Assembly: GCA_025655455.1 (NCBI GenBank)
Contig: JAHXIV010000081.1
Coordinates: forward strand, 1-64,000
Direction: 5' to 3'
Length of the DNA: 64,000 bases
Source: a gamma proteobacterium symbiont of Taylorina sp.
Lineage (GTDB): Bacteria; Pseudomonadota; Gammaproteobacteria; GRL18
Under the pieces are notes generated by a model. It searched no databases, was not told where the DNA came from, and saw nothing but the letters and a program-made list of their open reading frames with translations. Made by a program: the position numbers and the translations under genes. Positions 37,517-45,852 of the stretch are shown here, in pieces (the first letter of the stretch is position 1; each line of letters opens with the position of its first letter).

Positions 37517-37828
37517 CTATTTGCCCCCGCCGTGACACACTGGCGAGTCAATAACCTGACCATTACGTATACTCCATTCCTGTTGAGTAAATGCATGGAT
37601 AGACAGAGCATGAATGGAATTAGACAATTCATGTTCCAACACTTTATTAATAGCCCGGTGACGTTTTATTAACGTTTCACCATCAAAATCAGATGCCACT
37701 ATCTGAACTTTAAAATGCATCTCTGAACCGGCTGGCACGTTATGCATATGGCTTTCATTTTCAACTAATAAATAATCCGGTGAAAAAGCCGTTGTTAATT
37801 TTTTTTCAATAATGGTTTGTACTTTCAT
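37517..37828 (-). CDS. BolA family protein
   Basis: A 103-residue protein with the BolA fold: short N-terminal helix (QTIIEKKLTTAF), DYLLVENESHMHNVPAGSEMHFKVQIV (in parts), then the helix FDGETLIKRHRAINKVLEHEL and the final strand HALSIHAFTQQEW. BolA proteins often act with monothiol glutaredoxins in iron-sulfur handling or as transcription factors. Closely packed with the thioredoxin gene (34 bases). A copy of repeat B lies immediately upstream. Confidence 0.9.
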   Translation of the reverse strand: MKVQTIIEKKLTTAFSPDYLLVENESHMHNVPAGSEMHFKVQIVASDFDGETLIKRHRAINKVLEHELSNSIHALSIHAFTQQEWSIRNGQVIDSPVCHGGGK

Positions 37829-37844
37829 AGATCCTTCATTCAGA

Positions 37845-37952
37845 TGTTACTTAAAAGTGCCCACAGCAAAAAAAATTGGCACGAATTATTTTAAGTAACA
37901 TAAAAATGGCTTTAAATCATTTGTGTCAATTTTTTGTTACTCAAGAGTATAT
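37845..37952. repeat. 102-bp dispersed repeat B, copy 2, with outer palindrome
   Basis: Bases 37851-37952 match 19655-19756 at 99 of 102. In this copy the outer arms are complete: TGTTACTTAAAA (37845-37856) and TTTTAAGTAACA (37889-37900), with inner arms GTGCC (37857-37861) and GGCAC (37878-37882), so the left half can fold into a long hairpin. It sits upstream of the bolA start; copy 1 sits upstream of fliL. Confidence 0.9.
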
Positions 37953-38024
37953 CACCCAATGCTTATATATTAATGATATATGCTTATATCTGTTTAGATA
38001 TTAATTTTTCAAGGGATGAAAAGA

Positions 38025-38049
38025 AAAAAGCCTGCAAAGCAGGCTTTTT
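38025..38049 (-). terminator. Rho-independent terminator after the ODP gene
   Basis: AAAAAGCCTGC, 3-nt loop, GCAGGCTTTTT: a perfect 11-bp palindrome with A and T flanks, 8 bases past the stop of the gene at 38057. Likely bidirectional. Confidence 0.88.
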
Positions 38050-38056
38050 GACCATA

Positions 38057-38791
38057 CTAACCATGAATGGCAATACCAACATCCAGAGCCTCAAACCAGT
38101 CAAGAAAACGCTTCACATCATCTCCTCTGAATAGTCGTCCATGCTGGGGAGCCATAATTTCAATATCTAAATCTCTCACCCGTCTAATCCAGTCTTTTTT
38201 TGCTTCATTTGACGGCATCCAGCGCTTATGAAAGAAAGACATTTTTTCTTTATGGGCATCAAAATTATCAACGAATAGTGGTGTACCCGGCGCTTCAAGA
38301 GCAGCACCAATATCACCACTCATCAATATTTTTGCATTTGCATCATAAATATTAAAGTTTGCTGAAGAGTGCAGATAATGAGCAGGAATATATTTCAATT
38401 CTGTTGTTTCCAGACGAAGAGATCCCCCCTTATCAGGTATAGGCATATAATCTATATCACCACTACTGAAGTGTCGTATAAATCCTTCCCACAATTCGGA
38501 GGCATGTAAGCGGATATCCGGCTGCATTTCCTGCCACAAGCCCAGAGAAGAAATAATGTCCGGATCCTGGTGTGAGGCAAAAATATCACTGATATTTTCC
38601 AGTTTAGTCACACTTAAAGTGGCCGCTAAAACAGCAGAAAAAATTTCCATACCGCCCGGATCAATCAATAAAGTTCGATCCCCATCTTTAATAATATATT
38701 GATTCGTGTCAATAATCTTTTCCGGTTTATCCGGATCTCTACCTAAAACAATCCATTGATAACTTCCATCATACAGTGTTTGTGTAATCAT
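38057..38791 (-). CDS. Oxygen-binding di-iron (ODP) MBL-fold protein
   Basis: A 244-residue metallo-beta-lactamase-fold protein related to the di-iron domain of flavodiiron proteins but lacking a flavodoxin domain. Ligands seen: His74, Asp76 and Asp78 in FASHQDPDIISSLGL, His138 in IPAHYLHSSANF, Asp160 in MSGDIGAAL, and His217 in MAPQHGRLFRG. The equivalent of the usual His after the second Asp is Ile79. In Treponema an ODP protein of this kind binds O2 and signals through a partner chemoreceptor. Here the upstream gene, 32 bases away on the same strand, is chemoreceptor-like, which supports an oxygen-sensing role. A terminator follows. Confidence 0.8.
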   Translation of the reverse strand: MITQTLYDGSYQWIVLGRDPDKPEKIIDTNQYIIKDGDRTLLIDPGGMEIFSAVLAATLSVTKLENISDIFASHQDPDIISSLGLWQEMQPDIRLHASELWEGFIRHFSSGDIDYMPIPDKGGSLRLETTELKYIPAHYLHSSANFNIYDANAKILMSGDIGAALEAPGTPLFVDNFDAHKEKMSFFHKRWMPSNEAKKDWIRRVRDLDIEIMAPQHGRLFRGDDVKRFLDWFEALDVGIAIHG

Positions 38792-38823
38792 TTTATTGCC
38801 AGCCTGCTTATGTTTATTGTCTA

Positions 38824-39450
38824 TTAACGTAGAGATAATTGAGAAAGGTGATTTTTGCTGCTTTGTAGGGTTTCTTTAATATTACTCACAGCTAAAAAGA
38901 CCTCATCTGCAACCACTTCCAGATTAGATTGAAAATCTCCTGCCCGGGTCGCTTCCGTGCGGGAAGTAGTACAGATCATTTCTGCTGCCTGCAGTTGATT
39001 TCTTATTTCTGCAAGTAATTCCAGCAAGTCACTATTCTTTCGACCATATTCAATTAGAAATTGTTTTTTTTTCTTTTTCAGTTCTTCCAATCTTATCTTT
39101 ATGCCCTTATGATCAGCATACTTAAGCATATCATTTGAAGCAAGTGTCATTTTTTCTATGGTTCGACTTCGATTGCGATTAGCAATGGCATAACTGGATA
39201 ACCTCAATGCTTCGGCATTAATTTTTTCCACCAGATGAGTAATATTAATTGCCACATCATCAATAAAATCAGTAATGGGATGAAAACCCATAGCCTGACT
39301 CCCTGCTCTGGCCGCAATGGCTTTTGCATTTTTTGCACTTAATGAAATACGCTTGGAAATATGCTTCACTGCAAAGAGCTCTGACTGAACTGATGCAATG
39401 GCCAGAAATTGCCTGGCACTGGAATCCATTAGTTTTTTATTCACTGTCAT
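38824..39450 (-). CDS. Chemoreceptor-derived cytoplasmic coiled-coil protein
   Basis: A 208-residue, helical, soluble protein with no membrane segment or signal peptide. Two stretches echo the chemoreceptor signalling tip pattern (N-x-x-x-E-A-A-R-A-G-x5-F-x-V-V-A-D-E-V): residues 41-66 (NAKAIAARAGSQAMGF, then D61 and DD64-65) and residues 163-184 (SRTEATRAGDFQSNLEVVADEV). Between them lies a basic coiled coil (LEELKKKKKQ). It is far shorter than a normal receptor and has no HAMP or sensor domain. It is the first gene of a two-gene unit with the ODP protein at 38057, so I infer a sensor/transducer pair. Confidence 0.6.
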   Translation of the reverse strand: MTVNKKLMDSSARQFLAIASVQSELFAVKHISKRISLSAKNAKAIAARAGSQAMGFHPITDFIDDVAINITHLVEKINAEALRLSSYAIANRNRSRTIEKMTLASNDMLKYADHKGIKIRLEELKKKKKQFLIEYGRKNSDLLELLAEIRNQLQAAEMICTTSRTEATRAGDFQSNLEVVADEVFLAVSNIKETLQSSKNHLSQLSLR

Positions 39451-39627
39451 TAATATTCCCCACTCGAAATCATTGTAAAATAAACAATCTGATTATAATC
39501 TTCACGTCCGTTATTAGTTAATTCGGCAAAATGAAGAAATACTTTAATAAAAGCAATCAGCTTAAATTAAGTTATAGAATAAAAAAAGTATTTTGACCAT
39601 ATTTTAGAGTAAAATCTATGCAGATAA

Positions 39628-40221
39628 CTAGAAAGAAGATGGATGGGCATATTGCTGACGTTCAATAATATTTGAAAATTGGCTCAAAACCTGACTATAA
39701 CTTTGAAAATCAGAATTTTGCATAAAAGGTTTCCTACGACTGAGGAAAAATTGCTCCTTACGCATAATTTCCTGTAATTGTTGCGGATCTTCAACTGTAC
39801 TTTTATTGTTATTTAAAACATTTACTAAATATTGATAGCCTGGATCACTTTTCTGGACAATATTTTTCTGAATCTCTGACAACATATTACTAATACCCAG
39901 GGAAAAAGGATAAGAGTCTTCATCATTTTTGCTAATACTTTCCACCTGTTTTTCAGGCAATGCTGTCTTGTCTTTTAGGTGGTTTTTTTCCAGTTCAGGC
40001 TGCTGAGACGTGCTTTCCATGATCACCTTTCTCTGCTCCTGATAGGCTCTCAGGCGTAATTCCGCATGGAAAGAGATATTAACAGTACTCGAATTTATCT
40101 CTTGAGTACCGCTATTTTCAGCCTGTCTGCCACGATCGGCATCGCCTCCATTACCAGATTGATGAGATGCATCATCAATAGAATGATGATTGGAAATCGA
40201 GTTTTGATGTATTGCAGTCAT
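39628..40221 (-). CDS. Hydrophilic protein of unknown function downstream of flagellin
   Basis: A 197-residue soluble protein. The N-terminal 45 residues are Asn/Ser/His/Gly-rich and likely disordered; residues 50-75 contain FHAELRLRAYQEQRKVIM; the C-terminal half is helical (SDPGYQYLVNVLNNNKSTVE, SYSQVLSQFSNIIERQQ). No signal peptide, membrane helix or family was recognised. It starts 53 bases after the flagellin 1 stop on the same strand, so it may be transcribed from the fliK promoter together with flagellin. A flagellar or export-linked role is only suggested by location. Confidence 0.6.
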   Translation of the reverse strand: MTAIHQNSISNHHSIDDASHQSGNGGDADRGRQAENSGTQEINSSTVNISFHAELRLRAYQEQRKVIMESTSQQPELEKNHLKDKTALPEKQVESISKNDEDSYPFSLGISNMLSEIQKNIVQKSDPGYQYLVNVLNNNKSTVEDPQQLQEIMRKEQFFLSRRKPFMQNSDFQSYSQVLSQFSNIIERQQYAHPSSF

Positions 40222-40274
40222 AATATCAACCTATATCAACTTATTTATTTCATCAAAAACTATCCAATATCATT

Positions 40275-41138
40275 CTATCCCTGTAATAGAGCAAGAACAC
40301 TTTGCGGTACCGCATTTGCCTGTGATAGAACTGTCGTACCTGCCTGCTGCAGGATCTGTGCTTTGGTTAAAGCCGCTGTTTCTTTTGCAAAATCAGCATC
40401 CTGAATACGCGAACGTGAAGCAGAAAGTTGTTCTGAAATATTTTCACCATTTCTGATCACTGATTCAAAACGGTTTTGAGTCGCACCTAAAATAGCACGC
40501 TCTGTATTAATCACCTGTAATAAATTGTCCACTCGACCAATTAAACTCAAAGCAGCGTTGGTGTTAGCAGTTGTTCCTGCACCTTGTGTATAAACGGTCG
40601 CCCCTGGTCCCTGCATTGAGGCAAATTCTTTTGAACCTCTAATATTAACTGTTTTCACAGTAATACCGTCGATTGCAGAAACACCATTGGGTCCAACCTG
40701 GAAGTAAAAAGAACCAGCTGCTACACCAATCACTTCAACCCCGTTAAACTGGGTATGGGTCACACGAGCAACTTCTGCTTTTAAATCAGAAATTTCAGTT
40801 TGAATCGCGGCTCTATCTGTTGAACTATTTGTTGCATTAGCAGCCTGTACTGCCAGTTCACGAATACGCTGCAGATTGCTGGCAACTTCATCATAGGCAC
40901 CCTCAGCTGTCTGTGCTAATGAGATTGCATCTGCTGCATTACGAACCCCCTGATTATATCCACGAATCTGGGCAGTAAAACGTGATGCAATAGCTAAACC
41001 AGCCGCATCATCCTTTGCACTATTAATCCGCAATCCTGATGACAGTCTTTGTAAAGATGTCTGCAAAGCAACCGAAGTCTTGTTCAGATTTCTTTGGGCA
41101 TTTAATGAATAGATATTAGTATTTATTACTTGTGCCAT
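40275..41138 (-). CDS. fliC: Flagellin 1
   Basis: A 287-residue flagellin with both conserved ends: N-terminal D0/D1 (VINTNIYSLNAQRNLNKTS, then GLRINSAKDDAAGLAIASRF) and C-terminal D1/D0 (NRFESVIRNGENISEQLSAS, SRIQDADFAKETAALTKAQI). The variable middle is short, giving a small filament protein. RBS AAGGAG lies 6 bases upstream. Unusually, it begins only 11 bases after the fliK stop, so it is probably part of the fliK transcript; a separate sigma-28 promoter was not recognised in the end of fliK. Confidence 0.96.
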   Translation of the reverse strand: MAQVINTNIYSLNAQRNLNKTSVALQTSLQRLSSGLRINSAKDDAAGLAIASRFTAQIRGYNQGVRNAADAISLAQTAEGAYDEVASNLQRIRELAVQAANATNSSTDRAAIQTEISDLKAEVARVTHTQFNGVEVIGVAAGSFYFQVGPNGVSAIDGITVKTVNIRGSKEFASMQGPGATVYTQGAGTTANTNAALSLIGRVDNLLQVINTERAILGATQNRFESVIRNGENISEQLSASRSRIQDADFAKETAALTKAQILQQAGTTVLSQANAVPQSVLALLQG

Positions 41139-41149
41139 TGTTATTCTCC

Positions 41150-42802
41150 TTAAGCATAGTAATCAACAATATTGACATCCACTTCTTTTGAATCCTCTGC
41201 TATTGCATCAGATTCTGAATCCTGAATATCTTCTGATAATTGTTCTTCACCTGGCATAGTGGGATGACCATGCTCATTGTTTGAACCTAAAGCAGCTCCT
41301 TGCTGTCCATTTTTATCCTGATGAGATACATTCACGTCAACTTGTGAAAATCCATTCTCATTCAGCATTTCTTTTAATCTGGGAATCGCACTTTCCATCG
41401 CATCTTTTGTCATCAAATGATGTGACGTAATATTAACCACTGCGGCTTCACCAATTATTTTGACTGTTACCTCAATAGGTCCAAGATGTGCAGGGTTAAG
41501 TTTAATCTTTGCTTTTTGAATACTATTGTTTGCCATCATGATGATTTGATTAGAAAACCCCTGATTCCAGCCTGGTGTACCCACACTGCTTTTAACTTCC
41601 ATAGCAGCTAAAGTTTGCGTTGTTGTCAGAGTATTGGATAAAGGAGTAAAATTGCCATTTAATTGAGTTCGTTCTGTCAGGATGGCATGTAATGCATTTT
41701 GATTAACTTGTGGATTTTGTACAGTATTTGATGCCGTTTTAAACTCACTAATCAGTGCCCGAATATTTTCCTGACTGGCCTTCATATTTTCATCAAAGTT
41801 TTTAACCTTAGCCACAATCTCTCCAGACTGAGCCTGCTTTCTGGAGAGTTCTAAATATTGTTGAAAATCAGAAATAATTTTTCCCGGAGCCACTTCCCCT
41901 TTATTCTCTGATGTTATTCCTGAAGCATTGCGTAAATTAATTTCGGATATTAATTGCTGAGCAGGTACTGACTGATAAGATTTAACTTGAGCTGTGGACA
42001 ATTCAGAGAATTTTTCCTTTTTGGAAAGCACATCCGCTGATTTCTTTTGTTCATGATGTAATGCATTAGATAAAGCATTGACCAGTACATTCACTGGCAC
42101 TTGAGGATTAGCTGATTGATTGACTTCCTGTACTATTGCTGGTTGTTCAGGTTTTGACTGCTCAGGCAAGTTAAGCTGTTCTACTTTTGCCTGTTCCGGC
42201 AATATCACTGCATCCGCTTTTGCCTGTTCCGGCAATATCACTGCATTCGCTTTTGCCTGCTCCGGCAATATCACTGCATCCGCTTTTGCCTGCTCCGGCA
42301 ATATTACTGCATCCGCTTTTGCCTGCTCCGGCAATATTACTGCATCCGTTTTTGCCTGCTCCGGCAATATCACTGCATCCGCTTTTGCCTGCTCCGGCAA
42401 TATCACTGCATCCGCTTTTGCCTGTTCCGGCAATATCACTGCATCCGCTTTTGCCTGTTCCGGTAAAAGTACATGTTCTGTTTTTTCCCCTTCTGCATTA
42501 AACACTTCAAGACTTGTATCAATTTCTTCAATAATATGAGTAACAGATTGATTATTATCTTGTTCACCTGGCAAGGCCTTGCCGTCTTGTGGCAAATCTT
42601 TTTCTAAATGATGTTCACTTTCAGACGATTCGGATATTTGGGCAACTTTACTTTTATGCTGAACAATCTCATTCATCAAAGCTGATTTGAAATCCCCAAT
42701 ACCGTTGCTTGCACCAGGCTCTTGAGAGTTAGTCTGTACAGCACTATTCTCGGATCCTTTTGGTACTTCTGGTCGAATATTTAATAAGGTTTCTGTTTTC
42801 AT
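41150..42802 (-). CDS. fliK: Flagellar hook-length control protein FliK with internal tandem repeat
   Basis: About 550 residues from the ATG at 42802; a TTG five codons upstream is less likely. The C-terminal Flg_hook domain is clear near residues 430-515 (IKLNPAHLGPIEVTVKIIGE, then RLKEMLNENGFSQVDVNVS). The N-terminal ruler region is low-complexity and contains eight near-identical 11-residue units of the type VILPEQAKADA plus two degenerate ones (about residues 110-215). In FliK the ruler length sets hook length, so repeat number could matter. A sigma-54 promoter lies upstream at 42871. Confidence 0.93.
   Translation of the reverse strand: MKTETLLNIRPEVPKGSENSAVQTNSQEPGASNGIGDFKSALMNEIVQHKSKVAQISESSESEHHLEKDLPQDGKALPGEQDNNQSVTHIIEEIDTSLEVFNAEGEKTEHVLLPEQAKADAVILPEQAKADAVILPEQAKADAVILPEQAKTDAVILPEQAKADAVILPEQAKADAVILPEQAKANAVILPEQAKADAVILPEQAKVEQLNLPEQSKPEQPAIVQEVNQSANPQVPVNVLVNALSNALHHEQKKSADVLSKKEKFSELSTAQVKSYQSVPAQQLISEINLRNASGITSENKGEVAPGKIISDFQQYLELSRKQAQSGEIVAKVKNFDENMKASQENIRALISEFKTASNTVQNPQVNQNALHAILTERTQLNGNFTPLSNTLTTTQTLAAMEVKSSVGTPGWNQGFSNQIIMMANNSIQKAKIKLNPAHLGPIEVTVKIIGEAAVVNITSHHLMTKDAMESAIPRLKEMLNENGFSQVDVNVSHQDKNGQQGAALGSNNEHGHPTMPGEEQLSEDIQDSESDAIAEDSKEVDVNIVDYYA
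42185..42472. repeat. 33-bp minisatellite inside fliK
   Basis: Eight full 33-base units run from 42185 to 42448, each beginning TTTTGCCTG and ending near GCATCCGC, with a ninth partial unit from 42449. Units differ by single bases (C/T in CTGYTCC, C/T in ATATYAC, and codon changes giving Thr or Asn). Each unit encodes 11 residues on the minus strand, so changes in unit number keep the frame. Confidence 0.95.
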
Positions 42803-42870
42803 TGTCTCATACGTCAAAAAAATATCTTTTTTCTATTAATATTTCTATAAAACTCTTGCATAAGAGATAA

Positions 42871-42886
42871 TGCAATTGACGTACCA
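42871..42886 (-). promoter_or_regulatory. Sigma-54 promoter of fliK
   Basis: On the minus strand the sequence reads TTGGTACGTCAATTGCAT: the -24 GG and the -12 GC are 10 bases apart, and TGGYACG-N4-TTGCA matches the sigma-54 consensus closely. It lies about 70 bases upstream of the fliK ATG, in agreement with FleQ- or FlrC-dependent class II/III control. Confidence 0.85.
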
Positions 42887-43003
42887 ACTTCTATGTTTTA
42901 TTAAAATTGTTATTAATTAGATAATTATAGAAGATAGTTAAACTTAATCTATAGAAATAGCTTTAAGTGATTGAAGGTAGTGGGTAGTGGAGTGGGTAGT
43001 AGG

Positions 43004-43462
43004 TTAGTTTTTTTGATTGAGCTTACGACGGAATTGAATTTGATTGAATTCATCCATTAGCTTTTGTTCATTTTTGTTTTGTATTATTTGTTCTTCACTA
43101 ATATATTTTTCTGTTACGGTATTATAAATTCTTTTCTTATTATGTTTTTCCATCCAGAGTTTTTTCTTTTCTTCGCAAATGTTTTGTTGTCGCTGAATTT
43201 GCTGTCCCATACCTTCAATGCTTATATTTAAATTGGTCATAAACTTCAGGATGTCCTGCAAACGATTACTGCCAACGCCCTGATTAGATAACTCTATAAA
43301 TTGTTGATTATAACCATCCCGATAGCTATAAAGTTTCTGCAATTGTTCTTTAAGTTCATGAACTTTATATAAACATTGGGCAAAAACTATCGCATATTCC
43401 TGTTCTTGTTTTGCCGCCAGTTGATTCACCGGCTTCATTCTCTGAGACTTTAATTTAGACAT
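43004..43462 (-). CDS. fliJ: Flagellar export chaperone FliJ
   Basis: A 152-residue all-helical protein rich in Gln, Lys and Glu, with two long coiled-coil helices (LAAKQEQEYAIVFAQCLYKV; QQIQRQQNICEEKKKLWMEK). FliJ sits in the centre of the FliI ATPase ring. Identification rests on size, helical character and the place after fliI (24 bases). A 186-base gap with the sigma-54 promoter separates it from fliK. Confidence 0.86.
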   Translation of the reverse strand: MSKLKSQRMKPVNQLAAKQEQEYAIVFAQCLYKVHELKEQLQKLYSYRDGYNQQFIELSNQGVGSNRLQDILKFMTNLNISIEGMGQQIQRQQNICEEKKKLWMEKHNKKRIYNTVTEKYISEEQIIQNKNEQKLMDEFNQIQFRRKLNQKN

Positions 43463-43486
43463 AAATTATTTATTTTCTGAGGGCTG

Positions 43487-45028
43487 TTATTGTTTATAAA
43501 CATTAGCAGAGGCAACACCCGGTGTTATTACCGGCTGCATAGTATTTATAGCTTGCTGCTGTACCTGTGTCGGCTGCGTCATTAGCATATTTAAATCATG
43601 CAGGCTCGCTTCAAAACTCATAGCAGTATTCATACCTTGATGTAAATAATCCATTAGAGAAGGCTCCATTTCAATTGCTTCATCAATATTTCTATCGGTT
43701 CCGTAGGAATAAGCACCGACATTAATTAAATCCCTGTTTTGCTGATAAACTGAATAAACCTGCTTAAATCGACTGGCCATTTCAAGATGGCTTTCATCTG
43801 AAATTTCAGTCATCACACGACTGATTGATGCCTCTATATCAATAGCCGGATAATGCCCTCTTTCAGCCAGAGAACGAGACAAAACAACATGTCCATCTAA
43901 AATAGCGCGAGCAGCATCTGCAATGGGATCCTGTTGATCATCCCCTTCTGTTAATACCGTATAAAAGGCAGTAATCGATCCTCCGCCTTTTTCACCATTC
44001 CCCGCTCTTTCAACAAGAGCCGGCAGTTTGGCAAAAACAGAGGGAGGATATCCTTTTGTTGCAGGTGGTTCACCAATAGCCAAGGCAATTTCACGTTGTG
44101 CCTGGGCAAAACGGGTGAGAGAATCAATCAACAGTAGTACATGTTTGCCCTGTTCACGGAAATCTTCTGCAATACTGGTGGCAACCTGAGCACCATGTAG
44201 GCGCATCACTGGAGATTGATCTGCAGGTACTGCAACAACAACCGAGCGGGACATTCCTTCTTCTCCGAGGATATTTTCAATAAATTCTTTTACCTCACGT
44301 CCCCGTTCACCAATCAGACCCACCACAATCACATCCGCGTCTGTAAATTTTGTCATCATACCCAATAGAACACTTTTACCAACACCACTGCCAGCAAATA
44401 AGCCCATCCGCTGACCACGACCTACAGTCAATAAGGCATTAATTGAACGAACACCCACATCCATAGGAGTATCTATCGGATCTCTTGATAATGGATTCAT
44501 TATTTCACCTGACAGGGGTGAGGTATGTGTATTTAGCAGCGGCCCTTTTCCATCCAGAGGTTCACCTGAACCATCGATTACACGACCCAGTAACTCTGTT
44601 CCAACCGGAACCCGATAACTGCTAATAGTAGGAATAACCCGGGCATTAGGTAAAATACCTTCCAGACGCATTGTCGGCATCAGATAAAGCTTATCCCCGG
44701 AAAATCCTACCACCTCAGTTTCAATCATTTTTTTGTCTGCCCCTTCAACCAGGCAGCGTGCACCTATTGCAGACTGACATCCCACTGCTTCCAGAGTCAT
44801 CCCGACCATACGTGTCAAAATACCTTCAACAATCAATGAGGTGGGATTATTATTAATTTCTTCACAATGATTTTTTAAACTATGAGCCCACCGGGGAGCA
44901 AAGTTTGGGATAGAGCCATCAGCGGGTTTAGAGTCATCAACGGGTACGGAATTATTTTCAACAGGTGTCAGTTCATCTGTGGATACGAAGCTTTGAGCGG
45001 ATAAAGAGTGTTCAACTTCTTCATTCAC
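43487..45028 (-). CDS. fliI: Flagellum-specific ATPase FliI
   Basis: A 513-residue F1-beta-like ATPase. Walker A at residues 213-219 (GSGVGKS in [17 protein letters not shown]), Walker [18 protein letters not shown], and the family motif [12 protein letters not shown]. It is about 50-70 residues longer than usual because of an N-terminal acidic extension (to about residue 45) and a C-terminal Gln-rich tail. Powers unfolding and export of flagellar substrates. Starts 2 bases after fliH. Confidence 0.96.
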   Translation of the reverse strand: MNEEVEHSLSAQSFVSTDELTPVENNSVPVDDSKPADGSIPNFAPRWAHSLKNHCEEINNNPTSLIVEGILTRMVGMTLEAVGCQSAIGARCLVEGADKKMIETEVVGFSGDKLYLMPTMRLEGILPNARVIPTISSYRVPVGTELLGRVIDGSGEPLDGKGPLLNTHTSPLSGEIMNPLSRDPIDTPMDVGVRSINALLTVGRGQRMGLFAGSGVGKSVLLGMMTKFTDADVIVVGLIGERGREVKEFIENILGEEGMSRSVVVAVPADQSPVMRLHGAQVATSIAEDFREQGKHVLLLIDSLTRFAQAQREIALAIGEPPATKGYPPSVFAKLPALVERAGNGEKGGGSITAFYTVLTEGDDQQDPIADAARAILDGHVVLSRSLAERGHYPAIDIEASISRVMTEISDESHLEMASRFKQVYSVYQQNRDLINVGAYSYGTDRNIDEAIEMEPSLMDYLHQGMNTAMSFEASLHDLNMLMTQPTQVQQQAINTMQPVITPGVASANVYKQ

Positions 45029-45030
45029 AA

Positions 45031-45852
45031 CTAATCACCATTATTAGTTTCAGGATTTAAAACAGAATTTTTCTCATTTCCCTGCATTATAACATCTGCT
45101 GAATCAGCAGCAGATTCTTTATCAGTTTTTTCATCACCTGCTCTTTCATCACCAAAAATTCTGGCAGCAATTTCTGCAATACGGGTTTCAATAGTGGCAT
45201 CAATTTGAGAAGTTTCAGTTTTAATCTGACAGCCCCCACGATTTAAAGTGGGTTCTTCAATAATTGACCATGCATCATCTGCGGGAGTAGTCTGGTTAAT
45301 TTCATTGACTGAATTTTCAGAGTTTGATATTAGAGTTTCCCGAATAATTTCAGCATCATCAGGATTTAAATGTACTTTGATTTTTTTAGAGCCTGAAGGT
45401 AAAACAGAAATAGCTTCTTTAACAACCGCAACAATCTGCTCTGGATTAACACTAATTTCTCTGCGAATAATTTGTCTGGCAGTAGCAACACTTAAAGCCA
45501 GTAACTCACCTTCAACTTGTTGATCAACCTGGTTTAGAGGCTCTGCCAATAGTTGAATAATTTGCTCAAAGCGTTTCACCATTTGTAAAATTTCTTCCTG
45601 ACCATTTTTCAGCCCATGCTCTCTTCCTTCCTCCAAACCTTGAGCCAGACCGTTCTCATGTCCTTCCTTCCTGCCCAGTTGAAACCCTTCATCATAGGCT
45701 TGTTTTTGTAGTTCTTCCAGTTGCCTTGCAGTAACCCGACCAGCCTGTTCATCTTTACGTTGTTGGATATTTTTAACATGAGGAGCTTCCCAGCGTTCAT
45801 AAGCTGTTTGACTATCACCGGAAATAACCTTGCCGGAATCAAAATTAGACAT
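45031..45852 (-). CDS. fliH: Flagellar export ATPase regulator FliH
   Basis: About 273 residues from the ATG at 45852, the best placed of three start codons (45861 GTG, 45858, 45852) behind the CCGGGGG run. It overlaps the end of fliG. The GxxxG-type repeat typical of FliH is seen ([20 protein letters not shown], then GREHG and LKNGQ), followed by the C-terminal domain with [19 protein letters not shown]-like sequence. It binds FliI and docks it to FliN. The C-terminal 30 residues are acidic and extra. Confidence 0.9.
   Translation of the reverse strand: MSNFDSGKVISGDSQTAYERWEAPHVKNIQQRKDEQAGRVTARQLEELQKQAYDEGFQLGRKEGHENGLAQGLEEGREHGLKNGQEEILQMVKRFEQIIQLLAEPLNQVDQQVEGELLALSVATARQIIRREISVNPEQIVAVVKEAISVLPSGSKKIKVHLNPDDAEIIRETLISNSENSVNEINQTTPADDAWSIIEEPTLNRGGCQIKTETSQIDATIETRIAEIAARIFGDERAGDEKTDKESAADSADVIMQGNEKNSVLNPETNNGD

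Noticed and set aside
42185-42472. Possible CRISPR array
   Set aside because: The units are directly adjacent with no spacers, and they encode protein in frame with FliK.
42120-42539. Long plus-strand open frames with an 11-residue repeat (SAFACSGNITA type) opposite fliK
   Set aside because: They are antisense readings of the fliK minisatellite; a 33-base repeat keeps all frames open. No RBS and no protein character outside the repeat.
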